Positions 42,548 to 51,212 of a stretch of 64,000 bases of DNA are shown piece by piece. Source of the DNA: Olsenella profusa DSM 13989 (lineage in GTDB: Bacteria; Actinomycetota; Coriobacteriia; Coriobacteriales; Atopobiaceae). The DNA lies in the NCBI RefSeq assembly GCF_030811115.1, contig NZ_JAUSQK010000001.1, forward strand, positions 992,001 through 1,056,000, in the 5' to 3' direction. Every line of letters begins with the position of its first letter. Positions within the stretch are counted from its first letter, which is position 1. The notes below the pieces were generated by a model. The model was not told the DNA's origin, did no database searches, and saw nothing but the letters and a program-made list of their open reading frames with translations. The translations under genes and the position numbers were made by a program.

Positions 42548-43318
42548 ATGCCAACCAGCCCAGACGCCTCCGGACGATGCGAGCGCAGCCGTGGTCGCGC
42601 GGCGGACGAGCTGCGCCCCGTCACGCTTACCCCTGGCGTGATGAAGAACGCCGATGGCTCGTGCCTGGCAGCGTTCGGCGACACGCGCGTGCTGTGCAGC
42701 GCCACGGTGGAGGAGGGCGTCCCCGCGTGGCGAAGGGGCCAGCGCGCCGGCTGGGTGACGGCCGAGTACGCCATGCTGCCCGCCTCGACCAACCGCCGCA
42801 GCCCGCGCGAGCATGCCAAGCGCAAGGGTCGCTCCATGGAGATCGAGCGGCTCGTGGGACGCAGCCTGCGCGCCGTGGTGAACCTGCGAAGGCTGGGGGA
42901 GCTCACCATCATCTGCGACTGCGACGTCATCCAAGCGGATGGCGGTACGCGGACCGCGGCCATCACCGGGGCATGGGTGGCCCTGCACGACGCCGTGGCG
43001 GCGCTGCTCGAGCAGGGCGCGCTCAAGCGCAGCCCGCTCACGGGACAGGTGGCGGCCATCTCCATGGGGTACGTGGGCGGCGAGGCGCTGCTCGACTTGG
43101 ACTATCCCGAGGACTCCCATGCCGAGGTGGACATGAACCTCGTGGGCTGCGAGGACGACCGGATCGTGGAGGTGCAGGGCACCGGCGAGCGCGCGACGCT
43201 GGGTCGCCCCCAGCTCGACGTCCTGCTCGACCTGGGACAAGAGGGCATCCGCCAGCTGCTGGGGCTGCAGCGTCAGGCGGTCGGGCACGAGGGCGAGCGG
43301 GCACTCGGCGGACGATAG
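42548..43318 (+). CDS. rph: Ribonuclease PH
   Basis: A 256-residue phosphorolytic 3' exoribonuclease that trims tRNA 3' ends. Conserved blocks are GDTRVLCSATVEEGVP, EYAMLPASTNRR, GRSMEIERLVGRSLRAVV and DCDVIQADGGTRTAAITGA. Start at 42548 has AGCGAGGAGCCC upstream. It lies 57 bases after tRNA-Val and 22 bases before rdgB, a common rph-rdgB pairing. Confidence 0.95.
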   Translation: MPTSPDASGRCERSRGRAADELRPVTLTPGVMKNADGSCLAAFGDTRVLCSATVEEGVPAWRRGQRAGWVTAEYAMLPASTNRRSPREHAKRKGRSMEIERLVGRSLRAVVNLRRLGELTIICDCDVIQADGGTRTAAITGAWVALHDAVAALLEQGALKRSPLTGQVAAISMGYVGGEALLDLDYPEDSHAEVDMNLVGCEDDRIVEVQGTGERATLGRPQLDVLLDLGQEGIRQLLGLQRQAVGHEGERALGGR

Positions 43319-43340
43319 GGCATAGGACCAAGGAGCATCC

Positions 43341-43976
43341 ATGGCACACGTCGACATCAACGAGCTCGACCCCGCGCACACCGTGGTGGTGGCCACGGGC
43401 AACGCGCACAAGGTGACGGAGATAGAGGCCATCATCACGCCCGTGATGGAGGGCGTGCGCTTCGTTGCCCTCGGCGAACTGGGCGACTATCCCGATCCGG
43501 TCGAGGACGGCGAGACCTTCCACGACAACGCCCTTATCAAGGCGCGTGCCGCGCTGGACGCGACGGGTCTCGTCATGGCCGTCGCCGACGACTCGGGCCT
43601 CTGCGTGGACGCGCTCGACGGCGCGCCGGGAATCCACTCCGCGCGTTGGGCGGGCGAGCATGGCAACGACGGCGCCAACAACGAGAAGCTCCTGCGCGAG
43701 CTGGCCGACGTTCCCCCGGAGGGCCGCGGCGCGCACTTCCACTCGTCCATCGTCCTCGTCGAGCGCGACGAGGACGGCGAGGAGGTGCTGTCTGGCGAGG
43801 GGGACTGCCTCGGTTCCATTGGCTTTGCGCCCGTGGGCACGAACGGCTTTGGCTACGACCCACTGTTCCATCCCGACGACACGCCCGGCAAGGCCATGGC
43901 CGAGCTTTTGCCGGCGGAGAAGAACGCCATCAGCCACCGCTTCCACGCGCTGCAGGACCTCGCGGCCAAGCTGTAG
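43341..43976 (+). CDS. rdgB: XTP/dITP diphosphatase (RdgB/HAM1)
   Basis: A 211-residue nucleotide-pool sanitising enzyme that hydrolyses XTP, ITP and dITP. The N-terminal substrate block is VVATGNAHKVTEIEAI. The catalytic block is MAVADDSGLCVDALDGAPGI, and the late block GFGYDPLFHPDDTPGKAMAE is diagnostic. It follows rph with a 22-base gap and AAGGAGC at the start. Confidence 0.95.
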   Translation: MAHVDINELDPAHTVVVATGNAHKVTEIEAIITPVMEGVRFVALGELGDYPDPVEDGETFHDNALIKARAALDATGLVMAVADDSGLCVDALDGAPGIHSARWAGEHGNDGANNEKLLRELADVPPEGRGAHFHSSIVLVERDEDGEEVLSGEGDCLGSIGFAPVGTNGFGYDPLFHPDDTPGKAMAELLPAEKNAISHRFHALQDLAAKL

Positions 43977-44174
43977 GCGCCAAGACGTTGTGACACCTCA
44001 GGCAGCGACGCCCCCCACGGGGTTGCCTTCCCGCTGTGCGGCGCCCTCGCCAAGCGGCGCGCCTCGGTAGGCTCGTGCCTGGAGTCCTGCGCGTTCCCGG
44101 TGCTTCGGTATGGCGCCAGCCCTCCCCGGGCATGTCACGCCCGTACTTCCGTGAAGAGACTCGGGAGGATGACC

Positions 44175-44640
44175 ATGTACCTGGAGAACGTGAACTCCCC
44201 CGAGGACGTCAAGAGGCTCGACGCCACTGGCCTCAAGGGCCTGGCCGACGAGCTGCGCTCCGCCCTGCTCGTGCGGCCAGCAAGCATGGCGGCCACTTTG
44301 GCCCCAACTTTGGCCTCATCGAGGCGACCGTCGCCCTGCACGTCGTGTTCGACTCGCCGCGCGACCACGACCTCCTCGAGGTGGGCCACGCCTCCACGTC
44401 GGTGAGCCTGGCGCTGGGCCTGGCCAAGGCCCGCGACCTGGCGGGCGGCACCGAGAACGTCATCGCCGTCATCGGCGACGGCTCCCTCTCTGGCGGCGAG
44501 GCGCTCGAGGCCTTGGACGTTGCCGGCGGCGAGCTGAACAGCAGTCTCATCATCGTGTTCAACGACAACCAGATGTCCATCGCGGAGAACCATGGCGGCA
44601 TCTCTCGCCGCATGGTGCGGCACTGCCTGTTGCCGCTCCG
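44175..44640 (+). pseudogene. dxs: 1-deoxy-D-xylulose-5-phosphate synthase remnant
   Basis: Starts MYLENVNSPEDVKRL after GGGAGG, like Dxs. A frameshift near 44275 follows. The next frame reads SKHGGHFGPNFGLIEATVAL, then DSPRDHDLLEVGHASTSVSL, where the ~40 residues normally between DSPRD and the EVGH block (including VSHQ and its catalytic His) have been removed in frame. It continues through AVIGDGSLSGGEALE and FNDNQMSIAENHGGISRR and ends there. The last two-thirds of the enzyme is absent. A working dxs is presumably elsewhere. Confidence 0.85.
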
Positions 44641-44669
44641 GGAAGACCGATACGTGGTCCCACCCTTCC

Positions 44670-44756
44670 AAAGTGCGCACGCAATGCATCTCATATGCAT
44701 TCCGCGCGGCGTTTGCCCAGTTGGAGGCTTCCAGAATCCCATTGCGTGCGCACTTT
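44670..44756. repeat. 87-bp element with perfect 17-bp inverted ends
   Basis: AAAGTGCGCACGCAATG (44670-44686) is exactly repeated in inverted form at 44740-44756, with 53 nt between. It lies at the broken end of the dxs remnant. It could be a miniature inverted-repeat element or the scar of a deletion event. No direct target repeat was identified. Confidence 0.7.
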
Positions 44757-44869
44757 GAGCGACATCTCTCAAGTACAAGCCCCCTGTCCGTCACTCCCGG
44801 GACTTGAGTCTGCGAGCGACGGGACCTATGCTTACGTCAACAGGTCCTACGGGCCAGGGAGGAGGGCTC

Positions 44870-45805
44870 ATGCGGTACGTAGCGTTCGGTACGCGAAGGG
44901 TGAAGGTGTCTGAGGTCATCCTGGGTCTCATGCGCATCGGCGAGATGACGCCCACTCAGGTGGCGGAACTGGTGCAGACGGGCTTGGACGCAGGTGTCAA
45001 CGCGCTCGACACCGCCGACATCTATGGGGATGGCCTATGCGAGGAGATCCTGGGCGACACCTTTGCCGCCAACCGTGGCCTGCGCGATCGCGTATGGCTG
45101 CAGACCAAGGTGGGCATCCGCCGTCACGAGGATCCCACGTTCACGTACTTCGACTTCTCCAAGGAGCACATCATCGAGGGCGTGAATGCAAGCCTCAAGC
45201 GCCTCCAGACCGATCACGTCGACTCGCTGCTGCTGCACCGCCCCGACGTCCTCATGGTGCCCGAGGAGGTCGCCGATGCCTTTCAGACCCTGCACGACCA
45301 GGGCAAGGTCCTCGACTTTGGCGTCTCCAACCAGAATCCCGCGTTGATGGGGCGCCTGCAGCACTACATCGGATTTCCGCTTGTCGTCAACCAGGTGCAG
45401 CTGTCCGTGGCATTCGCGCCCGCGTTCGAGGGCGCGTTCAACGTCAACATGGAGAACGACGCCTCGCCCATGCGCGACGGGGGCATCTTCGAGTATGCCT
45501 GCCTGCACGACCAGGTCATCCAGGCATGGTCGGTCATGCAGCACGGCTACTTCCAGGGCGTCTTTTTGGGCGATCCCTCCTATGCCGCGCTCAACGAGAG
45601 CCTCGAGCGCATCGCCGGCGAGCATGACACCAGCCCCACGGCCGTGGCCATCGCCTGGGTCCTGCGCCATCCGGCAAAGATGCAGGCCGTCATCGGTACC
45701 ACCAAGCCCGAGCGCGTGCGGCTCTCGGCGGCTGCCTGCGACTTCGAGCTTACGCGCGAGGAGTGGTACGAGCTCTATCTCGCGGCGGGCCGCCAGCTGC
45801 CGTAG
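44870..45805 (+). CDS. Aldo/keto reductase
   Basis: A 311-residue (alpha/beta)8 NADPH-dependent oxidoreductase of the YdhF-like group. The catalytic tetrad is visible: Asp and Tyr in NALDTADIYGDG, Lys in LQTKVGIR, His in LLLHRPDVL. The cofactor-binding end reads VIGTTKPERVRLSAAA. Start at 44870 has GGGAGGAGGG directly upstream. The substrate is unknown. Confidence 0.88.
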   Translation: MRYVAFGTRRVKVSEVILGLMRIGEMTPTQVAELVQTGLDAGVNALDTADIYGDGLCEEILGDTFAANRGLRDRVWLQTKVGIRRHEDPTFTYFDFSKEHIIEGVNASLKRLQTDHVDSLLLHRPDVLMVPEEVADAFQTLHDQGKVLDFGVSNQNPALMGRLQHYIGFPLVVNQVQLSVAFAPAFEGAFNVNMENDASPMRDGGIFEYACLHDQVIQAWSVMQHGYFQGVFLGDPSYAALNESLERIAGEHDTSPTAVAIAWVLRHPAKMQAVIGTTKPERVRLSAAACDFELTREEWYELYLAAGRQLP

Positions 45806-45856
45806 GCCTTGGGGGTACCGGTCAGGCCGAAGATAGTCGTCACGGACGGAGGCAGG

Positions 45857-46438
45857 ATGGCGGACCATATCATCGACGAGGCCATCGACTATGCAAGCAG
45901 GCCGTTCGAGGAGGATGCGAGCGGCCACGACCTCGGACACTCCCTGCGTGTATGGAGAGGTGCCATGCTCATCGCGAGGAATGAGCCTTCGAGCGATGCC
46001 TTTGTGGTGGCGCTGGCGGCCATCCTGCATGACGTCGACGACCACAAGCTCTTCCTGACGAGGGGCAACGCAAACGCCCGCGCGTTTCTCGATGGGGTGC
46101 AGGTGGACCCGGACAAGGTCGAGCGCATCTGCGAGGCCATCAACTCTGTGTCGTTCAGCCAGAACAGGGGGAGAAGGCCGAGCACCATCGAGGGGAAGAT
46201 CGTTCAGGACGCCGATCGGCTTGACGCCATCGGTGCCATCGGGATTGCCAGGGCATTCGCGTACGGCGGCGCACATGGCAGGGGCATGGAGTCCTCCGTT
46301 CGGCACTTTCACGAAAAGCTCCTGCTGCTGGTGGACGAAATGAACACCGACATGGGCAGGAAGCTCGCGGAGTCGCGCCACGCCTTCCTTCTGGCATTCC
46401 TGGACGAGTTCTCGGAGGAGATGAGCCTCACCGTCTGA
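45857..46438 (+). CDS. HD-domain phosphohydrolase
   Basis: A 193-residue metal-dependent phosphohydrolase. His in GHDLGHSLRVW, the HD pair in AAILHDVDDHKLF and the distal Asp in KIVQDADRLDAIGAIG give the H..HD..D metal site. It resembles the YedJ/YpgQ group of nucleotide or phosphoester hydrolases. Start at 45857 follows GGAGG at 45848. Confidence 0.85.
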   Translation: MADHIIDEAIDYASRPFEEDASGHDLGHSLRVWRGAMLIARNEPSSDAFVVALAAILHDVDDHKLFLTRGNANARAFLDGVQVDPDKVERICEAINSVSFSQNRGRRPSTIEGKIVQDADRLDAIGAIGIARAFAYGGAHGRGMESSVRHFHEKLLLLVDEMNTDMGRKLAESRHAFLLAFLDEFSEEMSLTV

Positions 46439-46454
46439 GCGTGCCTCCTACCAA

Positions 46455-46748
46455 TTGCACGGTGCATCGAGCCTCGTGAACGCGGGGAGGGGGGACCTGG
46501 TCGATCAGGAGGCCCTGTGCGAGGGGCTGGACGCGGGCCATCTTGCGGGTGCGGCGCTCGACGTGACCACCCCGGAGCCGCTGCCCGAGGGCTCCCGCCT
46601 GTGGAGCACGAGGAACCTCGTCGTGACGCCGCATGTGGGTGGCTTCTTCCATCTCCCCGTCACCAGGGAGTATGTGGTGCGCATCGCCCTGGACAACGTC
46701 GCCCGCTACAGGGATGGACGGCCCCTGCGCAACGTCGTCGCACGGTAG
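46455..46748 (+). pseudogene. D-2-hydroxyacid dehydrogenase, C-terminal fragment
   Basis: Only the end of the family remains: VNAGRGDLVDQEALCEGLDA, then GAALDVTTPEPLPEGSRLWS and NLVVTPHVGGFFHLPV with the catalytic His. The catalytic domain and most of the NAD fold are absent, and nothing upstream in any frame continues it. Non-functional relic between the HD hydrolase and the CDF gene. Confidence 0.8.
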
Positions 46749-46775
46749 GTGTCCCGCGCCTGCGTGATGGCGGGG

Positions 46776-47972
46776 CTACCTCCCCTGTGCCTCGGTGCTG
46801 ATGTCGGAGTCCAGGGCCACCTGGAACGTGTAGTTGGGATAGCGGCGCTTGAGGATGCCCCTGACCTTGTCGATGACCTCCTCGCGATCCGGCGCGTCAA
46901 AGCTCACCACGAGGTCGAAGCGGATGGACTTGGCCTCCTCGTCCACGTAGAAGCCATGGACCTCGAGCACGTTGTCGTTGGCGTACGCGATGTCGTAGAC
47001 GTCGTGGCGGATCTTGGTGGCCAGGGCACCGCCCTCGTTGCGGGCGTAGATGCCCACCGTGTGCAGCACGACGCCGCACTCGCGGTAGACCTTGTTCTCG
47101 ATCGTGCGTGTGAGCTCGTCGATCTGGTTGGCCGTCAGCTCGTCGGGCACCTCGATGTGCACGCTGCCCCAGAGCGTGTCGGGGCCATAGTCCTCGAGCA
47201 GGAGGTCGTAGGCGCCGTCGACGCCGTTGACGGACGCGACCGTTTGCTTGACCGTACGCGTGAGGTCGGCATCGACGCGCTCGCCGATGATCTTCGAGAG
47301 CACCTCGCGCAGGATGTCCACGCCCGCCTTGATGATGACGATGGCGATGACCAGGCCCAACCACGCCTCCAGGCTCACGCCCGTGAAGACGAAGACGAGC
47401 GCCGCGACCAGCGTGGCCGCGGAGAGGATGGAGTCCGTGAGGGCATCGGTGCCCGAGGCCACGAGCGAGCCGGAGTTGATGCGGCGGCCGACCCCGCGCG
47501 TGTAGAGGCCCAGCACGACCTTGGCCACCACGGCCACGGCGACGACCACGAGCGTCATTGCACCGTAGTCGGGCAGCTCCGGGGAGAGGATGCGCTGGAT
47601 GGACTCGGTTGCGGCGGTGATGCCCGCCCACAGCACGATGACGGCGATGATGACCGTCGTGAGGTACTCGACGCGCCCGTAGCCAAAGGGGTGCTTGCGA
47701 TCGGGCTGCCTGCCGGCAAGCTTGGTGCCCACGATGGTGATGATGGACGACGCGGCATCCGACAGGTTGTTGACGGCGTCGAGCACGATGGCGATGGAGT
47801 TTGCGATCAGGCCAAACGTCGCCTTGAAGGTCGCGAGCAGGAGGTTTGCCACGATGCCGACGACGCTCACGCGCACGACCTGCGCGCCGCGCGACGCGGC
47901 GCCCTCCTCGATGATGCGGCCGTCGACCTTCTCGGTCGTGACCCCCACGGCATTCCCTTGCGTTCCGGTCAT
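46776..47972 (-). CDS. Cation diffusion facilitator, probably manganese exporter
   Basis: A 398-residue CDF transporter with six membrane helices in the first ~230 residues and a cytoplasmic C-terminal domain of about 170 residues, longer than usual. The helix-2 metal site reads DAVNNLSD and helix 5 reads GTDALTD, i.e. N..D and D..D in place of the H/D..D and H..D of zinc exporters. The Asn/Asp pattern is typical of manganese CDF proteins, so Mn export is predicted, not proven. The HPFGYGRVEYL loop is the family signature. Confidence 0.85.
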   Translation of the reverse strand: MTGTQGNAVGVTTEKVDGRIIEEGAASRGAQVVRVSVVGIVANLLLATFKATFGLIANSIAIVLDAVNNLSDAASSIITIVGTKLAGRQPDRKHPFGYGRVEYLTTVIIAVIVLWAGITAATESIQRILSPELPDYGAMTLVVVAVAVVAKVVLGLYTRGVGRRINSGSLVASGTDALTDSILSAATLVAALVFVFTGVSLEAWLGLVIAIVIIKAGVDILREVLSKIIGERVDADLTRTVKQTVASVNGVDGAYDLLLEDYGPDTLWGSVHIEVPDELTANQIDELTRTIENKVYRECGVVLHTVGIYARNEGGALATKIRHDVYDIAYANDNVLEVHGFYVDEEAKSIRFDLVVSFDAPDREEVIDKVRGILKRRYPNYTFQVALDSDISTEAQGR

Positions 47973-48521
47973 TGTCCTCTCCCTATGGTGCCGCCCACCG
48001 ATGGCGTCGTGCCGGGTGGCGCCGCATCCCAGAAGCCATCCTCGTATCGCGGGACGCTGCCCCGCGTGTCCAGGGTAGTTCTATACCCGCTCTGCAGGCC
48101 CGTCCTGCTGCGGGAGGCGGCGGCATCCCGAATTCATACATGCATGCGGCCCAGCGCTGCGAGGCCGACAAGGCGGGCCCCTCGCGCTGCCCTGGTTTGG
48201 GAAGCTGAACTATGCGGCTCTGGGCATCGCGCTGTTCACGACGACGCGACGGGACATGGAGACGCTCCGGAGTACAAGGCTCTGCGAGGCGTGCGCACCT
48301 GGAGGGTGCTCCCGACAATTTCGCTGGTCAGCAGCCACGTCATCATGAAACGCCCCGCCGCGCACCTGCGCCAGGGCGTTTGGGCACCCAGGGCGAGAAA
48401 TGCAGCGGAATTGCGTAGATGCCCTCTCATGGCGCGACAAAGTGTTTGTCTGACTATACTCAGCGCCAGCACGTGATTCCAAGCACGTCGTTCGTGTACT
48501 GATCATTCGAGTAGTAAGGAC
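47973..48521. other. Intergenic region without recognised gene
   Basis: About 550 GC-rich bases in a divergent gap. A short open stretch near 48195-48290 (LNYAALGIALFTTTRRD) has protein-like character but no start or recognisable family, and may be a gene relic. The downstream gene has GAGTAGTAAGGAC before its ATG. Confidence 0.4.
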
Positions 48522-50288
48522 ATGCGCGTGCGTTACATATCCGAGAAGTACCTGTCTGGGTCACGGAACTTCAAGGGTGAGATCACCCATCTCAGCCTCA
48601 ACTACAAGGAGAACTTCAACTGGGCCTATGACATCGTGGACGACATCGCCACGGTCGAGCCCGACCGGCCCGCGATGGTCTGGGCAAACCCCGAGGGCGA
48701 GGAGCACCGCTTCTCGTTCGCCGACATCAAGTACTGGTCCGACAAGACAGCCAACTTCCTCATGAGCCAGGGCATCCACAAGGGGGACATGGTCCTGGTC
48801 ATCCTCAGGCGCCACTACCAGTTCTGGTTCACCGCGGTGGCGCTGCACAAGATCGGCGCGGTCCTGGTGCCCGCCACCTTCATGCTGCGCGGGCGCGACA
48901 TGGAGTACCGTCTCAGGGCCGCGGGCATCAAGGCGTGCATCGTGACGGACAAGGGGGACGTGGCCGGCATCGTGGATGGCGTGGCCGATGGCTGCCCCGA
49001 CCTCAAGGTGCGCATGATCGTCAATGGCGGTGGTGCCGGCATGGGCAACGGTGGTCGACCGAGCGATAGGGACGCCTGGCTCTCCGACCCCGACCACGTC
49101 TGCGAGCTGGCCAGCAAGCGGCCGGGATGGGTGGACTTCAACACGGGTGTCCGTGCGGCGGCAAGCAGCTGGGAGCGCGTGCCCATGAGCGTGCACGAGC
49201 CCTTCATCATGTACTTCTCGTCCGGCACCTCGGGCGAGCCCAAGATGGTGCTGCACAACGGCACCTATGCGCTGGCCCATACCGTGACGGCCAAGCTCTG
49301 GCACAACGTCACGGGCGATGGCGGCCTGCACTTCACCATCGCGGACACGGGCTGGGGCAAGGCCGTATGGGGCAAGTTCTACGGGTCCTGGACCATGGAG
49401 ACGGCCGTCCTCACCTACGACTTCGATCGCTTCCACGCGGACGAGATCCTCGATCTCATCCCGCGCTACCGCGTGACCACGCTGTGCTGCCCGCCCACGA
49501 TGTACCGCCTCATGAAGCGGACGGACTTCGGCACGCACGACCTCTCGTCGCTCAAGTACTGCACGACGGCGGGCGAGGCGCTCAACCCCGACCTCTTCTA
49601 CTTCTGGCTGGAACGCACGGGGCTCTCCATCTACGAGGGCTTCGGCCAGACCGAGACGCCCCTCACCGTCGCCAACCTCAACAACTCCACGCTGCGTCCC
49701 GGCTCCATGGGGAAGGTCGTGCCGCTGTTTGACGTGCGCGTGCTGCGTTCCGACGGCACCGAGTGCGACGAGGACGAGACGGGCGAGATCTGCATCCGCT
49801 ACGACCACAACGACCCGCCCGCGGGCGTCCTGATGGAGTACTACCGCAATCCCGAGAAGACCCACGAGACCATCCACGGTGGCTGGTATCACACGGGTGA
49901 CACCGCGCGCAGGGACGGCGACGGCTACCTCTGGTACGTGGGCCGCATCGACGATGTCATCAACTCGTCGGGCTACCGCATCGGGCCGACGGAGATCGAG
50001 AGCATCCTGCTCCGGCGTCCCGAGGTGCGCGAATGTGCCGTCACGGGCGTGCCCGACAAGGTGCGCGGCCTGGCCGTGAAGGCGTCCGTCGTGCTCGTTG
50101 AGGGCGTCGAGGGCAGCGAGGCCCTCACCAGGGAGCTGCAGGACTACGTCAAGGGCGAGACGGCCCCCTACAAGTACCCGCGCATCATCGACTATGTGGA
50201 CGAGCTGCCCAAGACCGTCAACGGCAAGATCAGACGCGCCGAGATCCGCGAGCGTGACGAACGGTCCGCGCAGAGGGGTCTGCTCTAG
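48522..50288 (+). CDS. Acyl-CoA synthetase (AMP-forming, MACS type)
   Basis: A 588-residue adenylate-forming enzyme that activates a carboxylic acid to its CoA thioester. The P-loop is YFSSGTSGEPKMVLH (about residue 231). Other core blocks are YEGFGQTETPLTV, WYHTGDTARRDGDGYLWYVG and GYRIGPTEIESILL. The catalytic Lys lies in LPKTVNGKIRRAEI near the C-terminus. Similarity is to medium-chain or acetyl/propionyl synthetases; chain length cannot be read from the sequence. Confidence 0.9.
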   Translation: MRVRYISEKYLSGSRNFKGEITHLSLNYKENFNWAYDIVDDIATVEPDRPAMVWANPEGEEHRFSFADIKYWSDKTANFLMSQGIHKGDMVLVILRRHYQFWFTAVALHKIGAVLVPATFMLRGRDMEYRLRAAGIKACIVTDKGDVAGIVDGVADGCPDLKVRMIVNGGGAGMGNGGRPSDRDAWLSDPDHVCELASKRPGWVDFNTGVRAAASSWERVPMSVHEPFIMYFSSGTSGEPKMVLHNGTYALAHTVTAKLWHNVTGDGGLHFTIADTGWGKAVWGKFYGSWTMETAVLTYDFDRFHADEILDLIPRYRVTTLCCPPTMYRLMKRTDFGTHDLSSLKYCTTAGEALNPDLFYFWLERTGLSIYEGFGQTETPLTVANLNNSTLRPGSMGKVVPLFDVRVLRSDGTECDEDETGEICIRYDHNDPPAGVLMEYYRNPEKTHETIHGGWYHTGDTARRDGDGYLWYVGRIDDVINSSGYRIGPTEIESILLRRPEVRECAVTGVPDKVRGLAVKASVVLVEGVEGSEALTRELQDYVKGETAPYKYPRIIDYVDELPKTVNGKIRRAEIRERDERSAQRGLL

Positions 50289-50349
50289 GCGCGGACGGGT
50301 GTCGGGCTCCTTGCTCGGAGAGGCGCGCCCTCCCCTGGTCCCATGGAAA

Positions 50350-50358
50350 AACAGTGTT
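50350..50358. promoter_or_regulatory. AACAGTGTT half of a shared motif, candidate TetR operator
   Basis: AACAGTGTT, 59 bases upstream of the TetR gene. Its reverse complement AACACTGTT recurs at 51176-51184 before the ABC gene controlled in the same locus. A repressor bound at both would control its own gene and the transporter. Confidence 0.4.
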
Positions 50359-50416
50359 ACAATAAGCCGCGTACGGCAGAGTAGGATGATGCGGGGATGC
50401 GAAGGGGAGGTGGGCC

Positions 50417-51130
50417 ATGCGCAGGACGGCCGAGGAGAGCGCGGGCGTGCGGCAGCGGCTCATCGCCGCGGCGGCACGCGAGTTTGCCCAGCTCGGCTAC
50501 GAGCGGGCGTCGCTGCGCCACATCTGTGCGAAGGCGCGCACCTCGACCGGCTCGCTCTACTCGCTCTTCGGCAGCAAGGAGGAGCTGTTCCGCAGCGTGC
50601 TCGAGCCCGTGACGGGCCACCTCCTCGCGGTGCTCGCCCGCCATCACGCCGCAGAGCTCTCCGTGGACTGGACGAGCGGGCTTTCCGACCCAGTGTTTTC
50701 CGTCGAGGAGGACCTCAGGGCTGTCGCAGCGGTGTACGACACCATCGAGGGATGTCCCGACGTGAGGGACATCCTCCTCAACAACCGCAAGCAGCCGCCC
50801 GTGCGGGACTTCTTCGACCAGGTGGCGGACATGCTGGCCACCCATATGCGGAGCCTCGTGGGACGGGAGGCCCTGCGGGAAACCCCCTACGTGGGCGTGG
50901 ACGACTACCTCTGCCACTGGATGTCGCACCAGCAGATCGACATGATCATCCACCTCCTCACGCACCCCCTCGACCACGAGGAGGCCCTGCGTGAGATCGA
51001 TGCGATGGTGCGCTTCGATCGCGGTGGCGTCTTCGCGCTCATCGTGCGCGCCGAGCGCTCGGCTGCCGGTGGGGAAAGGGGGCCGGAGGGGACGGTCGCG
51101 CCCCCGGGGGAGGGGGTGCGCCACGCATAG
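50417..51130 (+). CDS. TetR/AcrR-family regulator
   Basis: A 237-residue one-domain-plus-HTH regulator. Residues 10-55 form the HTH (AAREFAQLGYERASLRHICA, then STGSLYSLFGSKEELF). The remaining helical domain should bind the inducer. It is separated from the acyl-CoA synthetase by 128 bases and is followed by a terminator and an ABC exporter, which it probably represses. Confidence 0.9.
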   Translation: MRRTAEESAGVRQRLIAAAAREFAQLGYERASLRHICAKARTSTGSLYSLFGSKEELFRSVLEPVTGHLLAVLARHHAAELSVDWTSGLSDPVFSVEEDLRAVAAVYDTIEGCPDVRDILLNNRKQPPVRDFFDQVADMLATHMRSLVGREALRETPYVGVDDYLCHWMSHQQIDMIIHLLTHPLDHEEALREIDAMVRFDRGGVFALIVRAERSAAGGERGPEGTVAPPGEGVRHA

Positions 51131-51139
51131 GATGGACCT

Positions 51140-51161
51140 GGGGCCTCCGCGGCCCCTTTTT
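51140..51161 (+). terminator. Intrinsic terminator after the TetR gene
   Basis: GGGGCC (51140-51145) pairs with GGCCCC (51151-51156) around a 5-nt loop, followed by TTTTT. It lies ten bases after the TetR stop. Confidence 0.85.
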
Positions 51162-51175
51162 CGTAACGAATTGAA

Positions 51176-51184
51176 AACACTGTT
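51176..51184. promoter_or_regulatory. AACACTGTT, candidate TetR operator at the ABC promoter
   Basis: Lies between the terminator and the ATPase start, within an AT-rich stretch (TTGAAAACACTGTTATAAAA) that could contain the promoter. It is the inverted form of the motif at 50350. Confidence 0.45.
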
Positions 51185-51212
51185 ATAAAAAACCTTTGAG
51201 AGGGGACGCGAC

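Noticed and set aside
48561-49892. A 443-residue minus-strand ORF
   Set aside because: It is the shadow of the acyl-CoA synthetase, whose adenylation motifs are all on the plus strand.
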